NCBI GenBank assembly: GCA_004296815.1
Contig: SCVT01000202.1
Location: forward strand, 1-9,504
Length of the DNA: 9,504 nt
DNA from: Reyranella sp.
Lineage (GTDB): Bacteria > Pseudomonadota > Alphaproteobacteria > Reyranellales > Reyranellaceae
Reading direction: 5' to 3'
A program made the translations under genes and the position numbers. Each line of letters starts with the position of its first letter. Positions within the stretch are counted from its first letter, which is position 1. Below, piece after piece: positions 1 to 7,753 of the stretch. Under the pieces are notes generated by a model that was not told the DNA's origin, did no database searches, and saw only the letters and a program-made list of their open reading frames with translations.

Positions 1-1247
<1,247 letters not shown>

Positions 1248-1262
1248 CGCCGGGCGGGCGCC

Positions 1263-1910
1263 GTGAACGTCGCGGCCATGCAGCGCCTGATCGCCGAGTT
1301 GCGCAACTCGGGCATCGTGGACGAAAACGTGCTGTCGGCGATTGCCGCCGTCGACCGCGAGCGCTTCGTGTCGGCACCCTTCGTCGAGCGCGCCTGGGAG
1401 AACACCGCGCTCCCGATCGCCTTCGGCCAGACCATCAGCCAGCCGCTGGTCGTCGCCGCCATGACCGAGGCGCTGCGCGTCGGCCCGCGCATGAAGGTGC
1501 TCGAGATCGGCACCGGCTCGGGCTACCAGGCTGCAGTACTGGCCAAGCTGGCGCGCCGCGTCTATTCGATCGAGCGCTACAAGCCGCTGTCCAAGGAAGC
1601 CGAGCGCCTGCTGATCGATCTTCGCATCCACAACGTCGTGTTCGACATCGGCGACGGCAGCAAGGGCTGGCCGGGTCAGGCGCCGTTCGACCGCATCATC
1701 GTGACGGCCGCCGCCGACGAGCGGCCGCAGGCCCTGATCGACCAGCTCGCCATGGGCGGGATTCTGATCGTGCCGGTCGGTCGCGACCCCACCGCCCAGG
1801 TCGTCGAGCGCATCGTCAAGAGCGAGAGCGGGCTGCAGCGCGACACCCTGATGCCGGTCCGCTTCGTGCCGCTGGTCACCGGACCGCTGCCTGTCTTGGG
1901 ACAGGGATAG
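1263..1910 (+). CDS. pcm: Protein-L-isoaspartate O-methyltransferase
   Basis: Uses S-adenosylmethionine to methylate abnormal L-isoaspartyl residues in aged proteins, starting their repair (family knowledge). The 215-aa length is normal. GQTISQP (55-61) is the conserved substrate-side motif, VLEIGTGSGYQ (79-89) is SAM-binding motif I, YSIER (101-105) ends the next strand, and APFDRIIVTAA (140-150) is the later methyltransferase strand. FVPLVTG (201-207) is a typical C-terminus. The gene lies 15 nt after surE and belongs to the serS-surE-pcm operon. The start used is GTG at 1263. An in-frame ATG at 1278 (residue 6) is an alternative, and no strong ribosome-binding site decides between them. 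A short hairpin begins 9 nt after the stop. Confidence 0.95.
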   Translation: MNVAAMQRLIAELRNSGIVDENVLSAIAAVDRERFVSAPFVERAWENTALPIAFGQTISQPLVVAAMTEALRVGPRMKVLEIGTGSGYQAAVLAKLARRVYSIERYKPLSKEAERLLIDLRIHNVVFDIGDGSKGWPGQAPFDRIIVTAAADERPQALIDQLAMGGILIVPVGRDPTAQVVERIVKSESGLQRDTLMPVRFVPLVTGPLPVLGQG

Positions 1911-1918
1911 TTCTGCTT

Positions 1919-1949
1919 CTTCCCCTTCGCGGCGTCCGTGAAGGGGAAG
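1919..1949. repeat. Perfect 10-bp inverted repeat
   Basis: CTTCCCCTTC at 1919-1928 is the exact reverse complement of GAAGGGGAAG at 1940-1949, with an 11-nt loop. It starts 9 nt after the pcm stop, where an operon terminator would be expected, but no T-run follows in the plus direction. A REP-like or processing hairpin is as likely as a terminator. Confidence 0.7.
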
Positions 1950-1950
1950 T

Positions 1951-1969
1951 GTCGGCGTCATACGCCGAC
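1951..1969. repeat. Perfect 8-bp hairpin with 3-nt loop
   Basis: GTCGGCGT (1951-1958) and ACGCCGAC (1962-1969) are exact reverse complements around the loop CAT. It follows the previous hairpin by one base, so the two could stack as a tandem structure in RNA. Function not known. Confidence 0.65.
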
Positions 1970-1988
1970 GATGGGGTCAGGGGCCCCA

Positions 1989-2013
1989 AGGCTCTGTTTC
2001 AGCCTCTTTATTC
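1989..2013 (+). terminator. Weak candidate intrinsic terminator after pcm
   Basis: AGGCT (1989-1993) pairs with AGCCT (2001-2005) around a 7-nt loop and is followed by the T-rich stretch CTTTATTC (2006-2013). The stem is only 5 bp, so the call is tentative. It would end the serS-surE-pcm transcript before the NlpD-like gene. Confidence 0.25.
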
Positions 2014-2075
2014 GTTCTGAACCGCGCGGCGCCCGCGCTTCGGTCACTTCGTTCCCTGCAGCGCTACACGCCGCC

Positions 2076-2101
2076 GGTCGCTGCGCGAAGGCGCAGCGAC
2101 C
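2076..2101. repeat. Perfect 11-bp hairpin with GAAG loop
   Basis: GGTCGCTGCGC (2076-2086) and GCGCAGCGACC (2091-2101) are exact reverse complements around the 4-nt loop GAAG. This is the most stable-looking structure in the spacer. It ends 37 nt before the next start codon and immediately upstream of the candidate promoter. There is no T-run after it, so an intrinsic terminator is unlikely. Confidence 0.75.
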
Positions 2102-2103
2102 TA

Positions 2104-2132
2104 TTCCCGCCGGAATCGTGATGCAGTAGAAT
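2104..2132 (+). promoter_or_regulatory. Candidate promoter of the NlpD-like gene
   Basis: TAGAAT at 2127-2132 differs by one base from the -10 consensus TATAAT. Seventeen bases upstream, TTCCCG (2104-2109) is a poor -35 match. If real, transcription would start at about 2138-2140, essentially at the ATG at 2139, giving a leaderless or nearly leaderless mRNA. No Shine-Dalgarno sequence is visible before that ATG, which fits this reading but does not prove it. Confidence 0.3.
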
Positions 2133-2138
2133 GGGTCC

Positions 2139-2984
2139 ATGAAAAGAGCCCCTCGCTTCCCCTCGCGATGGGCCGGCCGGATGCGCACGCTGGGTACAAT
2201 GGCGGTGCTTTCGGTCGCGCTCGGCGCTTGCAATACCGTCATGGGTGCCCGTGAAGGCACCATGGAATATCCCGGTTCCGGCGCCGGTCCCAACGCCGTG
2301 CCGGTCTATGTCGTGAAGGACAAGGACACGGTGGAAGCCCTGTCGTTCAAGTACGGCGTGCCGATCCAGACCATCGTCGAGCGCAACAAGCTGCAGCCGC
2401 CCAACCGGCTCCGCGCCGGCCAGACTCTCGAGATGCCGGGGGCCAAGTACGTTCCTGACTCGGTGCCCGGCGCCGACACCGCTGCCGCGTCCACGCCGGG
2501 CCCGGTCAAGCGTGAAGGCCTGGCGCCGCCCGCCCAGGGCGAGGCGCCGCGGTCGGCCGCGCCCGCCGGCCAGCCGACCCCGCTCAGCCCGGCCTCGCAA
2601 TCGGTCACCGTCCCGGCCACGCCGCCGCCGCGCTTCGTCTGGCCGGTCCAGGGCAAGGTGGTGGGCAACTACGGCACGACCACGGGCGGCCAGAAGAACG
2701 ACGGCATCGATATCCAGACCGAGAAGGGCGCACCGGTGAAAGCCGCCGACGGCGGCACCGTCGTCTATGCCGGCAACGAGGTCCGCAACATGGGCAACCT
2801 CGTACTGGTGAGCCACCCCGGCGGCTGGATCACCGCCTACGCCAACAACGAGTCTCTGCTGGTGAAGAAAGGCGATGCCGTGAAGAAGGGCCAGGCAATC
2901 GCCAAGGCCGACACGAAGCTGCACTTCGAGGTCCGGCGCAGCAACAAGACTCTCGACCCGACGACGGTACTGCCGGCGCAATAA
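2139..2984 (+). CDS. NlpD-like lipoprotein: LysM plus degenerate LytM (M23) domain
   Basis: Predicted envelope lipoprotein of 281 aa. Residues 15-31 form a lipoprotein signal ending in the lipobox LGAC with Cys31. A LysM peptidoglycan-binding domain follows (about 55-99), then a Pro/Ala-rich linker (101-165) and a C-terminal LytM/M23 fold (166-280). The usual H-x-x-x-D motif reads NDGID (N187...D191), the usual YxH reads YAN (N236), and the usual HxH reads KLH (K260, H262). Only D191 and H262 of the catalytic and metal set remain. This matches NlpD and EnvC, which activate peptidoglycan amidases instead of cutting (family knowledge), and its place after surE-pcm matches nlpD. Start: ATG 2139; Met15 at 2181 would also leave a working signal peptide. 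Amidase activation is inferred. Confidence 0.88.
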   Translation: MKRAPRFPSRWAGRMRTLGTMAVLSVALGACNTVMGAREGTMEYPGSGAGPNAVPVYVVKDKDTVEALSFKYGVPIQTIVERNKLQPPNRLRAGQTLEMPGAKYVPDSVPGADTAAASTPGPVKREGLAPPAQGEAPRSAAPAGQPTPLSPASQSVTVPATPPPRFVWPVQGKVVGNYGTTTGGQKNDGIDIQTEKGAPVKAADGGTVVYAGNEVRNMGNLVLVSHPGGWITAYANNESLLVKKGDAVKKGQAIAKADTKLHFEVRRSNKTLDPTTVLPAQ

Positions 2985-2988
2985 CTCG

Positions 2989-3027
2989 CTCGACGGGAAG
3001 GCTCAGACGATCTTGCCGTCGAGTTTA
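2989..3027 (+). terminator. Candidate intrinsic terminator of the NlpD-like gene
   Basis: CTCGACGG (2989-2996) pairs perfectly with CCGTCGAG (3016-3023). After one G-G mismatch the stem extends by AAG (2998-3000) with CTT (3012-3014), leaving an 11-nt loop. TTTA follows directly (3024-3027). It starts 5 nt after the plus-strand stop at 2984. The right arm lies inside the last codons of the convergent DUF1491-like gene, so the terminator shares sequence with coding DNA. The short T-tract keeps confidence moderate. Confidence 0.4.
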
Positions 3028-3338
3028 TAGACGCTCCTGCGATCCTCGATCTCGAGCACCCAGAGATCGGGATCGCGTGCGACCTGGCGGGCGATGTAGG
3101 CGTCGGCCTCGGCTTCCGGCACCGGATTGGGCCCGGTCCCGCGGCTCCACGCCGGCTCGTCGTCGAGCGTGCTCGCCTGGGTGAAGACAGTGACGCCGTC
3201 CTCGAAGCGGTTGATCTTCAGCAACACCGTGCCAGCATCGGGATCGCCGCGCCGCACCACGGTGGCAGGAATGAAGGCGCGATCGCAAAGCCGCACCTGC
3301 GCGCTCACCCACAATCCCGTCGTCAGACCCATCACCAT
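3003..3338 (-). CDS. DUF1491-family small protein
   Basis: A 111-aa protein matching my memory of the DUF1491 family, small proteins of unknown function common in Alphaproteobacteria. Visible family-like features are the N-terminal WVSAQVRLCDRAFIPATVVRRG segment (residues 10-31), the following DADAG-like turn and strand (DPDAGTVLLKINR, 32-44), and the C-terminal ARDPDLWVLEIEDR (87-100). It is soluble, with no signal peptide or membrane segment. It begins 9 nt after the stop of the upstream minus-strand gene, and a GGAG overlapping that stop lies 12 nt before the ATG, so the two are probably co-transcribed. Met3 is an alternative start. It converges on the NlpD-like gene with 18 nt between stops. 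Function is unknown. Confidence 0.85.
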   Translation of the reverse strand: MVMGLTTGLWVSAQVRLCDRAFIPATVVRRGDPDAGTVLLKINRFEDGVTVFTQASTLDDEPAWSRGTGPNPVPEAEADAYIARQVARDPDLWVLEIEDRRSVYKLDGKIV

Positions 3339-3347
3339 CGGGCAACT

Positions 3348-4313
3348 CTACTCCAATGCGTCGTCGAGACCATCGAAGATGGCGCGTGCGCCGCGCCAGC
3401 GGAAGCTCACGCAAGCGAAGGGCAGCGCCTGCAGGGCGGCATCGTCGCGCGCCACCAGCGAAGCCGGCGCGATCAGGATCGGCCGGACGTCGCGGCCGCC
3501 GCGCGCCTGGGCCAGCGACAGCGAACCCACGGCGAGCGCCAGTTCGTCCGGCCGGCCGTCGGCCACCAGGGCGAACAGCGGTTGTGGACGCTCGCCGCGC
3601 AGCGAGAAGAGATCGGTCGCGCCGCCGAACAGGCCGCGTTTGACCAGCTCTTCGTGCAGCGCGCCGTCGACCAGGCGCCGGTCGCAGGCGGCGGCGGCCG
3701 AATCGACCGGCGTCGCCTCGATGCAGAGTCCCGTCGCCGCGACCGGCGCATCGCCCGCCTTGTAGCGACGCACCGTATCGACGAACTGGCCGAGCAGGCG
3801 GGTGAGGCGGGGACTGTCGAGCGGCGCCACGATCAACGCCTCCGACTCCTCGCCGTCGGGCCAGACCAGGGGCCGCCAGACACCGTCGGCCAGGAAGTCG
3901 CGGAAGCCCGCCTTGCGCTGGCCCGTCCGTGCCCCGCCCATGCGGCCGGAATGGGCGAGATAGAGCGCGCCCTGGGCATCGGCTGCGATGATGCCGGCCA
4001 CTTTGCGGTCGGCGCCGCTGCGCGGCAGGTTGATCTCGCAGGTGATGCTTTCGCGCCGGGTCGGCGCATGGACGGCATGGCCCAGCAGCAGGGCGTGGCG
4101 CGCACCCGTCGATCTGCCGTCGCCGCCCGTCTTCGCGGCGCGTGGCTCGAAGGCCCACCAGAAGTGATCGTCGCGCGCCCAGTGGATGGTGGTGCTGAGT
4201 TCGCCGCCGCGCCAGGTCAGCCGCACGCGTCGCGCGGGAACGCCCTTCAGCGCGCCCTGCAGGCGTCTGATGGCACCGTCGATCCGCCTCGGTTCCCCCA
4301 CGGCCCGCAGCAT
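3348..4313 (-). CDS. Unrecognised 321-aa protein, possible decayed nuclease-like C-terminus
   Basis: I do not recognise this protein with confidence. It is 321 aa, soluble, with no signal peptide or membrane helix. The N-terminal half has a strand-rich segment (RVRLTWRGGELSTTIHW, 29-45) and then INLPRSG (94-100), AGIIAADAQGALYLAHSGRMGG (107-127) and AGFRDFL (135-141), which read like one compact domain. The C-terminal half has GATDLFSL (230-237), PLFALVADG (245-253), AVGSLSLAQA (261-270) and RPILIAP (277-283). The spacing recalls PD-(D/E)XK folds (D, then E-x-K strand, then GQL helix), but the E-x-K is absent. The ATG at 4313 is the first possible start after an in-frame stop, and AGGA lies 6 nt upstream. 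It precedes the DUF1491-like gene and is divergent from the ABC-F gene. Confidence 0.8.
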   Translation of the reverse strand: MLRAVGEPRRIDGAIRRLQGALKGVPARRVRLTWRGGELSTTIHWARDDHFWWAFEPRAAKTGGDGRSTGARHALLLGHAVHAPTRRESITCEINLPRSGADRKVAGIIAADAQGALYLAHSGRMGGARTGQRKAGFRDFLADGVWRPLVWPDGEESEALIVAPLDSPRLTRLLGQFVDTVRRYKAGDAPVAATGLCIEATPVDSAAAACDRRLVDGALHEELVKRGLFGGATDLFSLRGERPQPLFALVADGRPDELALAVGSLSLAQARGGRDVRPILIAPASLVARDDAALQALPFACVSFRWRGARAIFDGLDDALE

Positions 4314-4380
4314 GCGCGATCCTACCGCTCCCTGCGGCGCTTGCCCATCGGGACAGCTTCAGCCATGACACCCGCCTTCC
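4314..4380. promoter_or_regulatory. Short divergent intergenic region
   Basis: These 67 nt must hold the start signals for both the minus-strand 321-aa gene and the plus-strand ABC-F gene, unless promoters lie inside the opposite genes. On the minus strand, AGGA (4320-4323) is a good ribosome-binding site. On the plus strand I see no clear Shine-Dalgarno sequence before 4381 and no convincing -35/-10 pair in either direction. Confidence 0.4.
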
Positions 4381-6183
4381 ATGGCTGACCCACCCCTTCT
4401 CGCGCTGAGCGGCATCCGCTTCCACCTCGGCGATCAGACGATCCTGGACGGCGTCGACCTCGGCATCGCGCCCGGCGAGCGCCTGTCGCTGGTCGGCCGC
4501 AACGGCGCCGGCAAGTCGACCCTGCTGCGCATCCTGGCCGGTCAGCCGATCTTCGACGGCGGCACGCGCTTCGCCCAACCCGGTGCCACCATCGCCACTC
4601 TGCCGCAGGAGCCGGACTTTGCCGGGCACGCGACCGTGGCCGACTATGTCGCCTCCGCGCTCCCCGATTCGCAGGGGCCGTCCGACTACCGCGTCGCCGC
4701 CATCCTCGAGGAGATGAAGCTCGACGGCGACCGGCAGCCGGGCGAGCTGTCGGGCGGCGAGGCCAGGCGCGCGGCGCTGGCGCGGGTGCTGGTCGGCGAG
4801 CCCGACGTGATGCTGCTCGACGAGCCTACCAACCATCTCGACCTGCCGACCATCGAGTGGCTGGAAGACAAGCTTTCGAAATGGCGCGGCGCCTACGTGC
4901 TGGTGAGCCACGACCGGCGCTTCCTGACGACCCTGTCGCGTGCCGTCCTGTGGCTCGACCGCGGCATCGTCCGCCGCCTCGATCGCGGCTACGGCGAGTT
5001 CGAGGCCTGGTCGACCGACATCGTCGAACGCGAGGCGACGGAGCGGCACAAGCTCGACCGGCTGATCGAGCGCGAGACCGAATGGGCGGGCAAGAGCATC
5101 CGCGCCCGGCGCACCCGCAACGAGGGCCGCCTCAGGGCGCTGAACGCGCTTCGCCAGCAGCGCCGCGAGCAGATCGGCCCGGTCGGCCGCGCCACCATCG
5201 AGGCCGGCCAGGCGGAGGCTTCGGGCGCTCTGGTCGTGACCGCGTGGAACATCTCCAAGCGCTGGGGCGACAAGGTGATCGTCGAGGATTTCTCGACGCG
5301 CATCTTCCGCAAGAACCGCATCGGCCTGATCGGTCCCAATGGCGCCGGCAAGACGACGCTGCTCAAGATGCTGATGGGCGAGCTCGCACCCGATTCAGGG
5401 ACCGTGAAGCTCGGCGCCAACCTGATCCAGGTGATGATCGACCAGCGCCGCATTGGCCTCGACCCCGACAAGACGCCGTGGGAGATCCTGGCCGACCGCA
5501 ACGACCATGTGCTGGTGCGTGGCCACCCCACGCACGTGATGACCTATCTGCGCGAGTATCTCTTCCGCGACGAGCAAGCGCGCCAGCCCGTGCGCACGCT
5601 GTCGGGCGGCGAGCGCAACCGCCTGCTGCTGGCCAAGGCACTGGCGGCGCCCTCCAACATGATCGTGCTCGACGAGCCGACCAACGATCTCGACGCCGAC
5701 ACGCTCGACCTCCTGCAGGAGGCCCTGGCCGACTATGACGGCACCGTGCTTTTGGTGAGCCACGACCGCGACTTCCTCGACCGGCTGGTGACCTCGACCA
5801 TCGCGCTGGAAGGCGACGGCACGGCCGTCGAATATGCCGGCGGCTACTCCGACTACGTGAGCCAGCGCGGCCCGCGCATGGAGCCCACCGGCGTTACGCC
5901 CTCGCGCACGAAGGCGAAGTCGGCTTCTCCAGCGCGCGAGACCAAGGCGCGTCTCGGCTACAAGCGCGAGCGGGCGCTGGTCGAGCTGCCCAAGAAGATC
6001 GACGCGCTCCGGGCCGAGATGACGGCCATCCACGCGGCCTTGGCCGATCCCACCCTGTACGGCCGCGATCCCAAGGGTTTCGCCGCCAAGAGCGCTCGTC
6101 TGGGCGCCGCCCAGGCCGAGATCGACGCGGCCGAGAGCGAGTGGCTGGAGCTGGAGATGCTGAAGGAAGAGCTAGGCGGGTGA
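4381..6183 (+). CDS. uup: Uup-type ABC-F ATPase (ribosome-associated)
   Basis: Cytoplasmic ABC-F protein with two ATPase domains and no membrane segments; the family acts on ribosomes or ribosome assembly rather than transport. NBD1 has Walker A GRNGAGKST (39-47), signature LSGGE (123-127), Walker B VMLLDEPTNHLD (143-154, catalytic E148) and switch H177. The charged linker (about 211-285) contains ARRTRNEGRLRALNALR (242-258), typical of Uup. NBD2 has GPNGAGKTT (318-326), LSGGE (407-411), IVLDEPTNDLD (428-438, E432) and H461. A Lys/Glu/Ala-rich C-terminal coiled coil (about 520-597) separates Uup from EttA. All ATPase residues are present, and 600 aa is slightly short of E. coli Uup. The ATG at 4381 lacks a clear Shine-Dalgarno sequence. 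A different ABC-F subtype is possible. Confidence 0.88.
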   Translation: MADPPLLALSGIRFHLGDQTILDGVDLGIAPGERLSLVGRNGAGKSTLLRILAGQPIFDGGTRFAQPGATIATLPQEPDFAGHATVADYVASALPDSQGPSDYRVAAILEEMKLDGDRQPGELSGGEARRAALARVLVGEPDVMLLDEPTNHLDLPTIEWLEDKLSKWRGAYVLVSHDRRFLTTLSRAVLWLDRGIVRRLDRGYGEFEAWSTDIVEREATERHKLDRLIERETEWAGKSIRARRTRNEGRLRALNALRQQRREQIGPVGRATIEAGQAEASGALVVTAWNISKRWGDKVIVEDFSTRIFRKNRIGLIGPNGAGKTTLLKMLMGELAPDSGTVKLGANLIQVMIDQRRIGLDPDKTPWEILADRNDHVLVRGHPTHVMTYLREYLFRDEQARQPVRTLSGGERNRLLLAKALAAPSNMIVLDEPTNDLDADTLDLLQEALADYDGTVLLVSHDRDFLDRLVTSTIALEGDGTAVEYAGGYSDYVSQRGPRMEPTGVTPSRTKAKSASPARETKARLGYKRERALVELPKKIDALRAEMTAIHAALADPTLYGRDPKGFAAKSARLGAAQAEIDAAESEWLELEMLKEELGG

Positions 6184-6203
6184 GCTACCGCATATGATTT
6201 AAG

Positions 6204-6297
6204 GATCCTTCGCTGCGCTCAGGATGACACCGTTTTTTTTCATCGGCGCACCGCGTAGATTTCACCAGCAGTGTCATCCTGAGCGCAGCGAAGGATC
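6204..6297. repeat. Perfect 27-bp inverted repeat (REP/BIME-like) between convergent genes
   Basis: Positions 6204-6230 are the exact reverse complement of 6271-6297, with a 40-nt loop that includes a run of eight T (6233-6240). Each arm also has an internal ATCCT/AGGAT pair, so single arms can fold by themselves, as in REP elements. The right arm contains GTGTCATCCTGAGCGCAGCG. Read in coding frames this family yields the spurious peptides HPERSEGS and FAALRMT often seen in bacterial annotations (memory of such annotations). It fills the gap between the ABC-F and M20 stops and could act as a bidirectional transcription stop or mRNA-stabilising stem (inference). Confidence 0.92.
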
Positions 6298-6303
6298 TTT
6301 CTC

Positions 6304-7731
6304 TTACTTTCCCTTCCGCACATAGTGCGTCGCGATCAGCCGCGCCGTTGCCACCGTGACGCGTTTGCCCGTCGGGATGTGCAGGAATTCGTTGGGACCG
6401 TGGGCATTGGAGTGCGGGCCGAGCACGCCGGTGATGACGAACTGCGTCTTCGGGAACTTCTCGCCCAGCATGCCCATGAAGGGGATCGTCCCGCCCTCGC
6501 CCATGTAGGCGACGGGCTGGCCGAACGCCTCCTGCGAGGCTTCCGTCACCGCCTTCTCCAGCCAGGGTGCCAGCGGCGGCGCGTGCCAGCCGCTCTGGCC
6601 GCCTTCGCCGGCATCGAACTCGACGGTCGCGCCATAGGGCGGATCGGCCTCCAGCGCCTTCTTGATCGCCTTGACCGCTTCCCTGGCGTCGAGCGTCGGC
6701 GGCGTGCGCACGCTGATCTTGGCCTCGGTGTAGGGCAGCAGCACGTTGCCGGCGTCGAGCGGCTCGGGATAGCCCGCCATGCCGGTACTCGCGAGCTGCG
6801 GCCGCCAGGTGCGGTTCAGCACCATTTGGCCGAGATCCTCGACCATCGGCTTGGTCGTGCCGGCGAACGGGAACTTGCGATAGACCTCCTCGCCCAGCAC
6901 ACGCGCGGCCTCCTCGGCCTGCTTGATGCGTTGCGGCGGGATCTGCACGAAGAGGTCGGGCAGCTTCATCTCGCCGGTCGCCTCGTCCTCCAGCCGCGTC
7001 AGCAGGCTGCGCACGATGCGGAAGGAGGAGGGCACGATCCCCGACGCGTCGCCCGAATGCACGCCTTCGTTCAGCACGCGCACCTTCAGCGTGCCGGCGG
7101 CGATGCCGCGCAGCGACGTGGTGAGCCACATCCGGTCCCAGTCGCCGCAGCCGGAGTCCAGGCAGACCACCAGCGACGGATCGCCGATGCGGTCGATCAG
7201 GTGGTCGACGTAGAAGGGCAGGTCGTAGCTGCCGGACTCCTCGCAGCCCTCGATCATGATGACGCAGCGGGCGCGCGGCACGTTCTGTTCCCGCAGCCCC
7301 AGGAGGGCGGCGAAGCAGGCATAGATCGCGTAGCCGTCGTCGGCGCCGCCGCGGCCATAGAGCTTGTCGCCCTTCAGCACCGGGATCCAGGGCCCCATGC
7401 CCTCGGCCCAGCCCTTCATCTCCGGCTGCTTGTCGAGATGGCCATAGAGCAGCACCGTGTCGTCGTTATCGTCGCCGGGCACCTCGATGAAGATCAGCGG
7501 CGTGCGACCCGGCAGGCGCACGACCTCCAGCGTCGCGCCTTGAAACGCGGCGAGGTGCGGGCGCGCCCAGTCCACCATCAGCGTGACCGCATCTTCCATG
7601 TAGCCGTGCTCCTCCCATTTCGGGTCGAAGGCCGGCGACTTGTTGGGGATGCGGATGTAGTCGACGAGGGAGGGGACGATCGCGTCATCCCAAAAGGTGT
7701 CGATGAATGTCTTGAGCTGGTCGCTGTTCAT
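6304..7731 (-). CDS. M20-family metallopeptidase (dipeptidase/carboxypeptidase-like)
   Basis: Cytosolic di-zinc peptidase, 475 aa, close to the CNDP/carnosinase-like M20 subfamily; likely cleaves short peptides. The full metal site is visible: LLYGHLDKQP (94-103) with H98 and D100, YGRGGADDG (125-133) with bridging D131, EGCEESGS (161-168) with catalytic E164 and ligand E165, CLDSG (190-194) with D192, and NAHGPNE (442-448) with H444. VHSGDASG (224-231) opens the lid/dimerisation domain (about 212-375) inserted in the catalytic domain. No signal peptide is seen. It starts 22 nt after the stop of the upstream membrane protein, so co-transcription is possible, though no clear ribosome-binding site is visible. 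It converges on the ABC-F gene. M20 enzymes also include deacetylases and desuccinylases, so the substrate is open. Confidence 0.93.
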   Translation of the reverse strand: MNSDQLKTFIDTFWDDAIVPSLVDYIRIPNKSPAFDPKWEEHGYMEDAVTLMVDWARPHLAAFQGATLEVVRLPGRTPLIFIEVPGDDNDDTVLLYGHLDKQPEMKGWAEGMGPWIPVLKGDKLYGRGGADDGYAIYACFAALLGLREQNVPRARCVIMIEGCEESGSYDLPFYVDHLIDRIGDPSLVVCLDSGCGDWDRMWLTTSLRGIAAGTLKVRVLNEGVHSGDASGIVPSSFRIVRSLLTRLEDEATGEMKLPDLFVQIPPQRIKQAEEAARVLGEEVYRKFPFAGTTKPMVEDLGQMVLNRTWRPQLASTGMAGYPEPLDAGNVLLPYTEAKISVRTPPTLDAREAVKAIKKALEADPPYGATVEFDAGEGGQSGWHAPPLAPWLEKAVTEASQEAFGQPVAYMGEGGTIPFMGMLGEKFPKTQFVITGVLGPHSNAHGPNEFLHIPTGKRVTVATARLIATHYVRKGK

Positions 7732-7753
7732 GACGTCAGTCTAGCCCTGTGCT

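Larger units (their letters stand above)
1911..2138. other. 228-nt hairpin-rich spacer between pcm and the NlpD-like gene
   Basis: I see no credible gene here. A short open frame at 1938-2129 lacks any protein-like character and runs through the hairpins. The spacer contains, in order: a 10-bp hairpin (1919-1949), an 8-bp hairpin (1951-1969), the self-complementary octamer GGGGCCCC (1980-1987), a small stem with a T-rich tail (1989-2013), an 11-bp hairpin (2076-2101), and a possible -10 box just before the next gene. The density of perfect short palindromes suggests one or more dispersed intergenic repeat units as well as transcription signals (inference). Confidence 0.6.

Noticed and set aside
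1938..2129. 63-codon open frame in the pcm/NlpD-like spacer
   Set aside because: It runs through the hairpins, has no ribosome-binding site, and its translation has no protein-like pattern.
2646..2978. Active M23 endopeptidase
   Set aside because: Three of the key His positions are replaced (N187, N236, K260), so catalytic zinc binding as in LytM is unlikely.
3025..5049. 674-codon minus-strand open frame
   Set aside because: It runs antisense to the ABC-F gene and out of frame with the two minus-strand genes. Its composition is low-information Arg/Ala/Gly, with no recognisable domain.
6195..6305. A MITE with target-site duplication
   Set aside because: The 27-bp terminal inverted repeats fit, but the flanks (GATTTAAG on the left, TTTCTC on the right) show no matching direct repeat.
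6185..7129. Minus-strand frame ending in HPERSEGS
   Set aside because: It overlaps the M20 gene in another frame, and its C-terminus is translated from the intergenic inverted repeat, a known source of spurious annotations.
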